From Blautia sp. (GTDB lineage Bacteria > Bacillota > Clostridia > Lachnospirales > Lachnospiraceae), in NCBI GenBank assembly GCA_022764275.1, contig JALERH010000188.1, forward strand, positions 1 to 42,229: DNA of 42,229 nucleotides, in the 5' to 3' direction. The position numbers and the translations under genes were made by a program. Shown here piece after piece: positions 23,944 to 32,639 of this stretch (its first letter is position 1; every line of letters begins with the position of its first letter). Under the pieces are notes generated by a model. That model worked only from the letters and a program-made list of their open reading frames with translations, was not told where the DNA came from and ran no database searches.

Positions 23944-24417
23944 TTAATACCCTTCCTGTCTTCTCTTTTTTCTCAGCTGATAGCGGCGCTCTCCGCCTTC
24001 CCACTCGGCCCGCTCCGATTCCGTCTCCACAATCAGTCCGGGAATCTCCTTTGCCTTTCCATCATGGTCAATAGCTACCACTACCACGTAAGCCCGGTTG
24101 ATCATGCGTCTCGTTCCGTCCAGTGCTTCCACATACGTGTCTACCCGTACTTCCATGGAAGTTCTTCCTACATAGGTCATTCTTCCGATCAGAACCAGGG
24201 TATCGTTTAGAAATGCACCGGCCTTAAAGTTCAGGTTATCAATGGCTGCTGTAGTAATTTCAGACTCTGCATGACGTTTTCCCACAATTCCTGCAATCTC
24301 ATCAATCCAGCTCATCAGCTGCCCGCCGAACAGCCTTCCGTATCCGTTAATATGGCGGTGCATCAGCATATAGGTCTGTTCTGTCCTGCTGTCCGCTACG
24401 CGCTTCATTTTTTTCAT
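23944..24417 (-). CDS. Acyl-CoA thioesterase (hotdog fold, YciA/ACOT type)
   Basis: This 157-residue hotdog-fold enzyme hydrolyses acyl-CoA to free acid and CoA. The family signature HINGYGRLFGGQLMSWIDEIAG (residues about 22-43) contains the conserved Asn/Gly active-site loop with Asp. The next block, LNFKAGAFLNDTLVLIGRMTYVGRTSM, forms the central strands. Length and domain content match single-domain YciA-like proteins. Chain-length preference cannot be inferred. It precedes the AAA/PD-(D/E)XK gene with a 37-base gap, but no functional link is evident. Confidence 0.87.
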   Translation of the reverse strand: MKKMKRVADSRTEQTYMLMHRHINGYGRLFGGQLMSWIDEIAGIVGKRHAESEITTAAIDNLNFKAGAFLNDTLVLIGRMTYVGRTSMEVRVDTYVEALDGTRRMINRAYVVVVAIDHDGKAKEIPGLIVETESERAEWEGGERRYQLRKKRRQEGY

Positions 24418-24581
24418 TATCCCATCACCTCAAAAACTTAAATGTACAATGCACGCTATATAAAATACTATACATCACTTATGCTTACAATTTTACCATT
24501 CCTTGCCCTTGATAGCAAGTATCCGATTTCAGCCTTCTTTCACATACATTAGATTGCGCTTCTCTCGCTTCTTGTGAAATA

Positions 24582-25127
24582 ATGCAGAATATGGTAAGAT
24601 TAAGAACTAAAGTAATACCATGTTTTGAAACCAGAGCCGTAATGAACATGTATGACTGGGCGAAAAACAAGGAGGAGCTGGTAGAAGTCATTTATGCCTG
24701 CATGGACGGGTATGTATATTTTCTGGAGCTTGAAACGGGGGATCCCACCAGAGATGCCCATTGACCTGAATACGCTGCAGCTGGTATGGGTGCAGGATGT
24801 TCTGGATGATTCCAATTCCGCACCGGTACTGTCTGTGGAAGACGGACACCTTTACCTTTACGTCAGCACCTCCTTCCATCTGGGCTGGCGCAGCTATGAG
24901 ACCGCAGAAGTTCCCATCTGGAAAATCGATGCGGAAAACGGTGAGATCGTATGGAAGACACCATATCAGTGTTATACAGAGGACGGTGTTTTATCCTGCA
25001 TCAATAAAAAAACCATGATACCTTTGTACTGACCGACGGAGCCATTGAAGCCTCTCCGGCCGTTTATAACGATTATGTGGTAGTTGGTACCAGAGACTGT
25101 AAAATATAGGGTATTAAATTGAAATGA
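24582..25127 (+). pseudogene. Decayed PQQ-like beta-propeller repeat protein gene
   Basis: Coding sense is retained but broken into three frames. The first piece ends in YACMDGYVYFLELETG. Near 24750 the frame jumps and continues as LNTLQLVWVQDVLDDSNSAP through WKIDAENGEIVWKTPYQCY. Near 25010 (an A-run) it jumps again to IEASPAVYNDYVVVGTRDCKI, where TAG at 25107-25109 replaces the codon before GIKLK and the true stop follows at 25125-25127. The pieces match in order the C-terminal half of PQQ-like beta-propeller proteins found in Lachnospiraceae. Parts between them are deleted and the N-terminal half is missing. The function of the intact family is unclear, and this copy is surely inactive. 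Confidence 0.75.
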
Positions 25128-25167
25128 TTCATTTTCGGATTTTTTGAGTCAGCCTTTGCTGTAATCA

Positions 25168-25211
25168 AAAAGGACCCTCTGGCAGCGAATCTGCTTCCAG
25201 AGGGACTCTTT
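25168..25211. terminator. Bidirectional terminator between the decayed propeller gene and leuA
   Basis: CCCTCTGG pairs with CCAGAGGG within a longer AAAAAGGAC...ACTCTTTTT stem. It is adjacent to the leuA stop codon and provides leuA termination on the minus strand. Confidence 0.85.
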
Positions 25212-26867
25212 TTATCTGTTGTTGATGGCCGTTACAAGGGCATCGATGGAAGCACGGATGATATCGGGATCTACACCGGCACCCCATGCCATGGTTCCGT
25301 CCGGTTTACGGATTCCAACATATGCGATAGCCTTGGAACTGGAACTGCGTTCCAATGCATGCTCCTGATAAACCTCCAGCGTATATTTCAGCTCGTAGGC
25401 TCTCTTTAAGGCATTGCTTACTGCGTCCAGACGTCCGTTTCCTTTTGCTTCGGTAGTGATGGTACGTCCACGGAATGTGGAGGTTACCTGTGTTACAATG
25501 CCATCCTCTTTCTGTTGGAAATGAACTTCCTTTATGCTGTATGGTTCCACCACATTCTCAAAGGTCTGCTTGAACAGACTGAAGATCTCATCCGGATGCA
25601 GCTCTTTGTGCAGATGATCGGAAAGTGCCTTTGCAGTGTAGCCCATGGCTTCGCGCATTTTAGGCGGAAGGTTCAGGCCGTACTTGGTCTCCAGGATATA
25701 GCCTACGCCGCCTTTACCGGACTGGCTATTGATACGGATCACATCCGCATCATAGTTGCGTCCCACATCGGTGGGATCAATGGGAAGATACGGAACAGTC
25801 CAGTGATTCGGGTCTTTTTCCTCAATCCAGTGCATGCCTTTTGCAATGGCATCCTGGTGAGAACCGGAGAATGCGGCAAATACAAGTGCGCCGCTGTATG
25901 GACTTCTCTCATTTACATGCATTCCGGTACACTGCTCGTATACTTCACACACATGAGGCATATCGGAAAAGTCCAGCTTCGGATCCACACCCTGAGAGTA
26001 CATATTCATTGCCAGGGTTACAATATCCACGTTACCGGTACGCTCTCCATTTCCAAACAATGTTCCCTCGATTCTGTCGGCACCTGCCAGAATACCCATT
26101 TCTGTATCTGCCACGCCGCAGCCACGGTCATTGTGCGGATGCAGGGAAACAATGACATTTTCACGATATTTCATATGTTTGCACATATATTCAACCTGGC
26201 TCGCATACACATGCGGCATTGCCAGCTCTACGGTTACTGGAAGGTTGATGATGCATTTGTTATCCGGAGTCGGTTTCCACACATCCAGTACGGCATTGCA
26301 AACCTCAAGAGCATATTCCGGCTCTGTTCCGGTAAAGCTCTCCGGGCTGTATTCAAACTGGAAATTGCCTTCCGTTTCTTCAGCAAGCTCTTTTAATAAT
26401 TTTGCTCCGTCTACCGCAATCTGTAAAATCTCTTCCTTTGATTTTTTAAATACCTGTTCCCGCTGTGCTACGGAAGTAGAATTGTATACGTGAACAATAG
26501 CCTTGGGTGCACCTTTTACTGCCTCGAAAGTTTTGCGGATGATATGTTCTCTGGCCTGTGTCAGCACCTGAATGGTAACATCATCCGGAATCAGATTCCG
26601 GTCGATCAGTGTTCTTAAGAAGGTATATTCGGTCTCAGATGCAGCCGGAAATCCTACTTCGATTTCCTTAAATCCAATCTCAACAAGCAGTTTGAAAAAG
26701 TCCACCTTCTGCTCCAGACTCATAGGAATCACAAGGGCCTGATTTCCATCTCGAAGATCTACGGAACACCATACCGGTGCCTTGTCTACATACTCTTTCT
26801 GTGTCCAGTCCAGACATTTTTCAGGCGGCATATAATATTGTCTTTTGTACTTGCTTGCGTTCATCAT
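25212..26867 (-). CDS. leuA: 2-isopropylmalate synthase
   Basis: This 551-residue enzyme condenses acetyl-CoA with 2-oxoisovalerate, the first committed step of leucine synthesis. The N-terminal catalytic TIM barrel starts at WCSVDLRDGNQAL, with Asp and Arg of the active site. The His pair motif HPHNDRGCGVADTE is near residue 250. The C-terminal regulatory LeuA domain contains the alternating strands typical of leucine feedback inhibition. The length and opening (QKEYVDKAPVW) indicate the longer LeuA type. Two adjacent ATGs (26867 and 26864) lie behind GGAGG. The T-box leader at 26903-27250 controls it. Confidence 0.95.
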   Translation of the reverse strand: MMNASKYKRQYYMPPEKCLDWTQKEYVDKAPVWCSVDLRDGNQALVIPMSLEQKVDFFKLLVEIGFKEIEVGFPAASETEYTFLRTLIDRNLIPDDVTIQVLTQAREHIIRKTFEAVKGAPKAIVHVYNSTSVAQREQVFKKSKEEILQIAVDGAKLLKELAEETEGNFQFEYSPESFTGTEPEYALEVCNAVLDVWKPTPDNKCIINLPVTVELAMPHVYASQVEYMCKHMKYRENVIVSLHPHNDRGCGVADTEMGILAGADRIEGTLFGNGERTGNVDIVTLAMNMYSQGVDPKLDFSDMPHVCEVYEQCTGMHVNERSPYSGALVFAAFSGSHQDAIAKGMHWIEEKDPNHWTVPYLPIDPTDVGRNYDADVIRINSQSGKGGVGYILETKYGLNLPPKMREAMGYTAKALSDHLHKELHPDEIFSLFKQTFENVVEPYSIKEVHFQQKEDGIVTQVTSTFRGRTITTEAKGNGRLDAVSNALKRAYELKYTLEVYQEHALERSSSSKAIAYVGIRKPDGTMAWGAGVDPDIIRASIDALVTAINNR

Positions 26868-26902
26868 CACTGTTTTTCCTCCATCTTTTCTATCATACTT
26901 CA

Positions 26903-27250
26903 AAACAAAAAAAAATCCTTCGTCCTGCATATTTCTGCAAGAGACGAAAGACTGTTAATGTCCTACGCGGTACCACTCTTCTTTATGAACGAAGTCATAC
27001 ACTCAGGGATACGGAAGTCTTCCGGCAACCTGTCCGATAACATAAATCAGGCAATACCTGTATTCTTCTTATATCCTCTCCAGGTAACGGTGGACACCGT
27101 CTGCGCCTACTCTCCGAATCGGATTTGGGGCAGATGCTCCGAGGCGAGTTCCACAATTTCCTTCCGCTGCTTTTCACCAGCCAACAGCTCTCTGTGCTCC
27201 AGTCCCTGTGTACTATTCCTCATCACTGCATTTCGCATATGTTTTACATG
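26903..27250 (-). promoter_or_regulatory. T-box leader of leuA (leucine type)
   Basis: On the minus strand AGAGTGGTACCGCG (26979-26966) is the conserved T-box bulge sequence. It is followed by a strong terminator stem (CTTTCGTC...GACGAAGG, ending in nine T at 26911-26903). A likely specifier codon CTC (leucine) lies at 27148-27146 within a GGAACTCGCC stretch in the Stem I region. Uncharged tRNA-Leu should therefore switch leuA on. The 5' boundary follows from the promoter at 27257-27285. Confidence 0.9.
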
Positions 27251-27256
27251 TTTTAA

Positions 27257-27285
27257 AGATTACCACGGAATCCCATCTTTGTCAA
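27257..27285 (-). promoter_or_regulatory. Sigma-A promoter of the leuA T-box transcript
   Basis: TTGACA (27285-27280) and TAATCT (27262-27257) are 17 bases apart on the minus strand and place the start near 27250. Confidence 0.72.
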
Positions 27286-27381
27286 TCTTTTTTTGCTGAT
27301 CCGGGAATAGGCGAAATCATGGTGCACCTGCAGCTAATATTCACTACTTAGCTGAATAAGTTTTTTCAATAGGAATCTGTT

Positions 27382-27416
27382 GAATGGGTGTTCCACAGGA
27401 GTGTGAGCACCCATTC
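27382..27416. other. Unassigned hairpin downstream of tRNA-Pro
   Basis: GAATGGGTG pairs with CACCCATTC and an inner CACA/TGTG closes a GGAG loop. Weak T/A runs flank it. It may be a second terminator or part of a small RNA; a GGGGTCTATGC repeat copy follows about 40 bases to the right. Confidence 0.45.
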
Positions 27417-27469
27417 TTTCGTAGAATACCTGTCAGGAAATTCTCAGCGGGGTCTATGCGGAGGTGCTC

Positions 27470-27503
27470 AAAAAAATAAGGATTCCCATCTCTGGAAACC
27501 CTT
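27470..27503 (-). terminator. Terminator of tRNA-Pro
   Basis: On the minus strand AAGGGTTTCC pairs with GGGAATCCTT (one or two G-U pairs) and is followed by ATTTTTTT. It lies 18 bases after the tRNA 3' end. Confidence 0.75.
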
Positions 27504-27520
27504 GACTTTACTACGTATAA

Positions 27521-27594
27521 TCGGGGCAACAGGATTTGAACCTGCGACCTCACGGCCCCCAGCCGTGCGCGCTACCAAGCTACGCCATACCCCG
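27521..27594 (-). tRNA. tRNA-Pro (anticodon GGG)
   Basis: The 74-base cloverleaf has a 7-bp acceptor stem (CGGGGTA/TGCCCCG with one G-U pair) and a D-loop TAGCTTGGTAGC. The anticodon stem CACGG/CCGTG encloses CTGGGGG, giving anticodon GGG at the middle of the loop. The T-arm is AGGTTCAAATCCT-type. CCA is not encoded. It is a single tRNA gene with its own terminator. Confidence 0.93.
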
Positions 27595-27792
27595 TAACGC
27601 ATTACATTATAGCAATATCCAGAAAAAAATTCAACTACTTTTTTTGAAAATCTTATTGAATATATATATAATACTGTATAGCCAAACCTTCGTAAGTAGT
27701 CTATATCCCTGAATTCTTAATTCTTCCTCCTGAAAATATATAAATTTTGCATTCCTTCCATAACACTTCCCTCTCTTAGCGCAATTTCTTTG

Positions 27793-27879
27793 TTATACGA
27801 TTATCCTTTTGATATCTGAAACTTCTTTTTCCAGATTATCAACTCTGCCAGTCAGAACATCTACCTGAATCTCAAATTT
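27793..27879 (-). pseudogene. Coiled-coil C-terminal gene remnant
   Basis: A 28-codon open stretch (QVDVLTGRVDNLEKEVSDIK, ending at TAA 27793-27795) looks like the coiled-coil tail of a larger protein. A stop codon immediately precedes it and no start is present. The rest of 27595-27941 is AT-rich, and I see nothing else in it. Confidence 0.35.
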
Positions 27880-27941
27880 CTACTGTTGTAAGCCGAATAT
27901 CCATTTAGAAAAAGTTTATAAAAGCCAGACGGCAGTTGCTC

Positions 27942-27970
27942 AAAAAAACCGCCCCCGAAACCGGGAGCGG
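27942..27970 (-). terminator. Terminator of the leuC-leuD operon
   Basis: On the minus strand CCGCTCCCGG and CGGGGGCGG pair around a TTT loop and are followed by TTTTTT. It lies 13 bases after the leuD stop. Confidence 0.85.
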
Positions 27971-27983
27971 CTGCAATGTGCAG

Positions 27984-28475
27984 TTAGTCCTGCTGTGCAT
28001 TGATGTAGTTGACAAGGCCTTCTGCCTTGATGATCTTCTGCATGAATTCCGGGAATGCCTGGCCTTTGAATTCTGTACCTTTGGTGCGGTCGTAGATCAT
28101 GCCGCTGTCGAAATCCACTTCCACCTCATCTCCGTCCTCGATGCCTTTGCTTGCCTCAGGACATTCAATGATCGGAAGCCCGATATTGATGGCATTGCGG
28201 TAAAAAATTCTGGCGAAGGTTTCTGCAATGACACAGCTTACTCCTGCTGCCTTGATCGCAATGGGAGCATGCTCACGGGAGGAGCCGCAGCCGAAATTCT
28301 TTGTGGCCACAATGATATCGCCTTTATTTACTCTTTTTACAAAGGTATTGTCAATGTCTTCCATACAGTGGGTAGCCAGTTCTGCCGGATCTGAGGAATT
28401 CAGATAACGTGCCGGAATAATAACATCCGTATCCACATTGTCTCCGTATTTAAAAACTCTGCCTTTTGCCTGCAT
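27984..28475 (-). CDS. leuD: 3-isopropylmalate dehydratase small subunit
   Basis: This 163-residue swivel-domain subunit works with LeuC to isomerise 2- and 3-isopropylmalate in leucine synthesis. It begins [21 protein letters not shown], the standard LeuD opening. The conserved loop [11 protein letters not shown] (about residues 58-68) holds the substrate-contacting Ser-Arg-Glu. Length is typical of the HacB-like short form. It starts 14 bases after leuC with AGGAGG, so the two are co-transcribed. The terminator at 27942-27970 ends the operon. Confidence 0.95.
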   Translation of the reverse strand: MQAKGRVFKYGDNVDTDVIIPARYLNSSDPAELATHCMEDIDNTFVKRVNKGDIIVATKNFGCGSSREHAPIAIKAAGVSCVIAETFARIFYRNAINIGLPIIECPEASKGIEDGDEVEVDFDSGMIYDRTKGTEFKGQAFPEFMQKIIKAEGLVNYINAQQD

Positions 28476-28489
28476 AATCCTTATCCTCC

Positions 28490-29758
28490 TTATAATCCCA
28501 GTTCTTCCGGTGTGGAAATCTTTCCGGTTACAGCACTTGCGGCAGCGACTGCCGGGCTTGCCAGATAAACCTCTGAATCCACATGTCCCATACGTCCTAC
28601 AAAGTTACGGTTGGTAGTGGAGATACATCTCTCTCCTGCTGCCAGGATGCCCATATATCCGCCCAGACACGGTCCGCAGGTCGGCGTGCTGACCACAGCT
28701 CCTGCCTCAATGAAGATTTTCAGCAGACCTTCCTCCATCGCCTGAAGATAGATTGCCTGAGTAGCCGGAATCACGATACAGCGGAGACCTTTTTTCACTT
28801 TACGGCCTTTCAGGATCTCTGCTGCCACACGAAGATCATCGATCCTTCCGTTGGTACAGGAACCGATCACTGCCTGATCTACTGCCACAGGCTCTGTGAT
28901 TTCGGAAATGGTTTTCGTATTTTCCGGCAGATGCGGAAATGCTATAGTAGGTTCCAGAGTACTCAGATCAATGGTGTATTCTTCGTCATAAACAGCATCC
29001 GGATCTGCCTCATAAGCAGTAAATGGCCTCTTTGAATGCTCCTTCATATATGCAATCGCAACATCATCCACCGGGAAAATACCGTTCTTTCCACCAGCCT
29101 CAATTGCCATATTTGCGATGGTAAAGCGATCATCCATGGACAGATTTTTGATGCCTTCTCCCACGAATTCCATGGATTTATAGAGTGCTCCATCCACACC
29201 GATCATACCAATGATATGTAAGATCACATCCTTACCGCTGACCCATTTTTTCGGCTTTCCGATAATATTAAATTTGATGGCGGAAGGTACTTTGAACCAC
29301 GCTTTTCCGGTTGCCATACCGGCTGCCATATCAGTACTTCCCACACCTGTGGAAAAAGCTCCCAGAGCCCCGTATGTACACGTATGGGAGTCTGCTCCGA
29401 TAATCACATCTCCTGCAACACTCAGTCCTTTTTCCGGAACGAGCGCGTGCTCGATTCCCATCTGTCCCACATCAAAATAATTGGTAATGTCATGTTTGCA
29501 TGCAAACTCACGTACGCATTTGCAGTGTTCTGCCGATTTGATATCCTTGTTTGGAATAAAATGATCCATTACAAGGGCAATTTTGTCTTTATTAAATACA
29601 CTTTTCACCGTCATTTTTTCCATCTCATGGATTGCTACCGGTGATGTGATATCATTTCCCAAAACAAGATCCAGTTCTGCCTCAATCAACTGTCCTGCTT
29701 CCACATGATCCAACCCTGCATGTGCAGCCAGGATTTTCTGTGTCATTGTCATTCCCAT
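28490..29758 (-). CDS. leuC: 3-isopropylmalate dehydratase large subunit
   Basis: This 422-residue aconitase-type subunit carries the [4Fe-4S] cluster. Cluster cysteines are visible in [12 protein letters not shown] (about residue 299) and [10 protein letters not shown] (Cys about 359 and 362). [18 protein letters not shown] is the family's signature block. The length of about 420 residues, shorter than enterobacterial LeuC (about 466), matches the HacA-like type. Two in-frame ATGs (residues 1 and 3) are both possible starts. It is divergent from the LysR regulator, which probably controls it. Confidence 0.95.
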   Translation of the reverse strand: MGMTMTQKILAAHAGLDHVEAGQLIEAELDLVLGNDITSPVAIHEMEKMTVKSVFNKDKIALVMDHFIPNKDIKSAEHCKCVREFACKHDITNYFDVGQMGIEHALVPEKGLSVAGDVIIGADSHTCTYGALGAFSTGVGSTDMAAGMATGKAWFKVPSAIKFNIIGKPKKWVSGKDVILHIIGMIGVDGALYKSMEFVGEGIKNLSMDDRFTIANMAIEAGGKNGIFPVDDVAIAYMKEHSKRPFTAYEADPDAVYDEEYTIDLSTLEPTIAFPHLPENTKTISEITEPVAVDQAVIGSCTNGRIDDLRVAAEILKGRKVKKGLRCIVIPATQAIYLQAMEEGLLKIFIEAGAVVSTPTCGPCLGGYMGILAAGERCISTTNRNFVGRMGHVDSEVYLASPAVAAASAVTGKISTPEELGL

Positions 29759-29815
29759 TTCTCGATTCCTCCTGTTTCTTTTATGTTGCTATTCTAACAC
29801 ATTTTTTGATATAAT

Positions 29816-29831
29816 ACTAATACATATTAAT
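29816..29831. promoter_or_regulatory. Imperfect palindrome between leuC and the LysR gene
   Basis: ACTAATA-CA-TATTAAT (six of seven pairs) lies in the 109-base divergent spacer among -10-like TATAAT sequences. LysR proteins usually bind such A/T-rich T-N11-A dyads beside their own promoter, so this is a candidate operator. Confidence 0.4.
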
Positions 29832-29867
29832 CATATTTATTATAATCTACAGTTATGGAGGTGCAGT

Positions 29868-30788
29868 ATGCAGGAAAATTTATCTCTCTATCATATTTTT
29901 TATACCGTAGGGCGTACGGGAAATATCTCCCAGGCAGCCCGCGAACTGTATATCAGCCAGCCCGCTGTCAGCCGTGCAATCCAGAAGCTGGAGGAGAATC
30001 TGGATACTACGCTTTTTAAGCGCAATTCCCGCGGTGTCACCCTGACCCCGGACGGTGCACTTCTTTACGAAAAAGCACAGGGGGCCTTTTCTCTTCTTCT
30101 GGAAGGAGAGGATTCGATCCTCCATAACCGTTCCCGTGAAATTCCAAGACTTCGGCTCGGAGCCAGCTCCACGCTCTGCAAATATGTTCTGCTTTCCCAC
30201 CTGAAATCTTACATTTCCGCCAATCCCCAGGTTCGGATCACCATCTCGTGCCAGTCTACTTACCAGACACTGAAGCTTCTGGATGAGGAAAAAATTGACG
30301 TGGGGCTCATCGGACGCCCGAAAAAACTTTCCGGCTATCATTATCGTCCTCTTCTTCGCATCCGGGACACTTTTGCGGCAACCAGGCAGTACCTGAAAAA
30401 TCAGCATGAACTTTTTCCCGAGGAACCGCTCCAGCATACCGCCACTTTTATGATGCTGGACGAGGAAAACATCACCCGTCAATCCGTCAATGCTCTGTTA
30501 AAAGAGAACGAAATGGAGCTGAGCCACATCCTGGAGGTCACCTCCATGGATCTGCTCATTCAGTTTGCCCAGATTGGACTTGGCATCGCCTGTGTCATCC
30601 GGGAGTTCGTCCAAAAAGAACTGGATGAGGGAACCCTCGTGGAGGTTCCGATGGGTTTTCGCTTTCCTGCCCGGGAAATTGGCTTTGTCTGCCGGAAAAA
30701 AGAAGAGGAACAGCCTTTGCTGTACCAGTTTTTTTCATCTGGAAAAACCAACGCAGTGTGCGAAAAACAGCCTGCCAGTGAAACCTGA
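29868..30788 (+). CDS. LysR-family transcriptional regulator
   Basis: This is a 306-residue LysR regulator. The winged HTH is at residues 1-65 (NISQAARELYISQPAVSRAIQ), followed by the linker helix and the periplasmic-binding-like effector domain (about 90-295). It is transcribed away from leuC-leuD, and ilvC ends just beyond it on the other strand. This makes control of leucine/branched-chain synthesis likely, perhaps with 2-isopropylmalate or a 2-oxoacid as ligand. The last codons overlap the ilvC terminator. The ribosome site is GGAGG. Confidence 0.9.
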   Translation: MQENLSLYHIFYTVGRTGNISQAARELYISQPAVSRAIQKLEENLDTTLFKRNSRGVTLTPDGALLYEKAQGAFSLLLEGEDSILHNRSREIPRLRLGASSTLCKYVLLSHLKSYISANPQVRITISCQSTYQTLKLLDEEKIDVGLIGRPKKLSGYHYRPLLRIRDTFAATRQYLKNQHELFPEEPLQHTATFMMLDEENITRQSVNALLKENEMELSHILEVTSMDLLIQFAQIGLGIACVIREFVQKELDEGTLVEVPMGFRFPAREIGFVCRKKEEEQPLLYQFFSSGKTNAVCEKQPASET

Positions 30789-30796
30789 CAGGCTGT
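30763..30796 (-). terminator. Terminator of ilvC, overlapping the LysR gene end
   Basis: On the minus strand CAGCCTGTCAG and CTGGCAGGCTG pair (one mismatch) and are followed by TTTTT. The stem includes the last codons and stop of the convergent LysR gene. Confidence 0.8.
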
Positions 30797-30816
30797 AAAA
30801 ATACCATAACTTTTGT

Positions 30817-31869
<1,053 letters not shown>

Positions 31870-31941
31870 TCATAATATGATTCATCGAAAAAGAACCGAT
31901 AAATCCTCCCCGAAGCTTTTGCCTTGGAGTAAATGTATGGT

Positions 31942-31959
31942 TAAGGGATCTCTCCCTTA
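31942..31959 (-). other. Hairpin between ilvN and ilvC
   Basis: TAAGGGA and TCCCTTA form a perfect seven-base stem with a four-base loop. No U-run follows on the minus strand, so a processing or pausing site is more likely than a terminator. Confidence 0.45.
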
Positions 31960-31979
31960 GCTACCTTATGTACGAGCGA

Positions 31980-32477
31980 TCACAGAAAGCAGACACCCTT
32001 TGAGCCTCTCGCAAGACCCATGACTCCTGCACGGGCAAGCTCCAGAATCTCATAGTCTCCCATCAGATCAATAAAAGCTTCCAGTTTGGTTTTGCTTCCT
32101 GTCATCTCCACGATCAGAGAATCCTTGCTGACATCCACAACTTTGGCACGGAAAATATCTGCAATGGAAATAATTCCCTGCCGCTGTTCCGGTGTAGCCG
32201 CAACTTTTACAAGTACGGTCTCACGCACAACGCTCTCAGCAGGATCCAGAACCTTAATGTCACGCACATCCACAAGCTTGGCAAGCTGCTTCACGATCTG
32301 ATCCAGAATCGCGTCATCCCCGGAGCAGACAACCGTGATACGTGTAAAATTCTCATCAGCCGTCACACCTGCGGTAATACTGTCTATATTATATCCCCGG
32401 CGGCTGAACAGCCCTGCGATACGGCTGAGCACACCGGATGTGTTATCCACTAACAAGGATAAAATTTTCTTCTGCAT
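31980..32477 (-). CDS. ilvN: Acetolactate synthase small (regulatory) subunit
   Basis: This 165-residue regulatory subunit of acetohydroxyacid synthase confers valine feedback inhibition on the catalytic subunit, which is not in this window. The N-terminal ACT domain begins LSLLVDNTSGVLSRIAGLFS and includes RGYNIDSITAG, the valine-binding loop. A second ferredoxin-like domain (about 80-160) follows. Length matches IlvN/IlvH. A consensus promoter and a palindrome lie upstream, and ilvC follows. The absence of a neighbouring ilvB is notable. Confidence 0.93.
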   Translation of the reverse strand: MQKKILSLLVDNTSGVLSRIAGLFSRRGYNIDSITAGVTADENFTRITVVCSGDDAILDQIVKQLAKLVDVRDIKVLDPAESVVRETVLVKVAATPEQRQGIISIADIFRAKVVDVSKDSLIVEMTGSKTKLEAFIDLMGDYEILELARAGVMGLARGSKGVCFL

Positions 32478-32518
32478 AACACACCTGCTTTCATCCTTCA
32501 GACTTCCACGTCTGTAAT

Positions 32519-32538
32519 TTACGCCATTATTGGCGTAA
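32519..32538. promoter_or_regulatory. TTACGCCA-TTAT-TGGCGTAA palindrome after the ilvN promoter
   Basis: Perfect eight-base arms lie about 12-20 bases downstream of the ilvN start site. The position suits a repressor operator or the base of a small leader hairpin. Confidence 0.5.
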
Positions 32539-32556
32539 GTTTTTCATATGTTTACC

Positions 32557-32584
32557 ATTATAACAATATAAAACATTTTGTCAA
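32557..32584 (-). promoter_or_regulatory. Sigma-A promoter of ilvN-ilvC
   Basis: On the minus strand perfect TTGACA (32584-32579) and TATAAT (32562-32557) boxes are 16 bases apart. Confidence 0.8.
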
Positions 32585-32639
32585 TGCGAAAAACGTCAAA
32601 ATTTAATGTTTTAACACGATAAAGTAAAAATAACACATA

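Noticed and set aside
24491-24500. A TTTACCATT half-site like the palindrome at 15849
   Set aside because: It has no second arm. Single copies (also at 32552) are expected by chance in AT-rich promoters.
25515-26396. 293-residue plus-strand frame opposite leuA
   Set aside because: It lies wholly inside leuA and has no family features.
27388-27597. Short frames across the tRNA-Pro region
   Set aside because: They read through the tRNA and its terminator, so they are chance frames.
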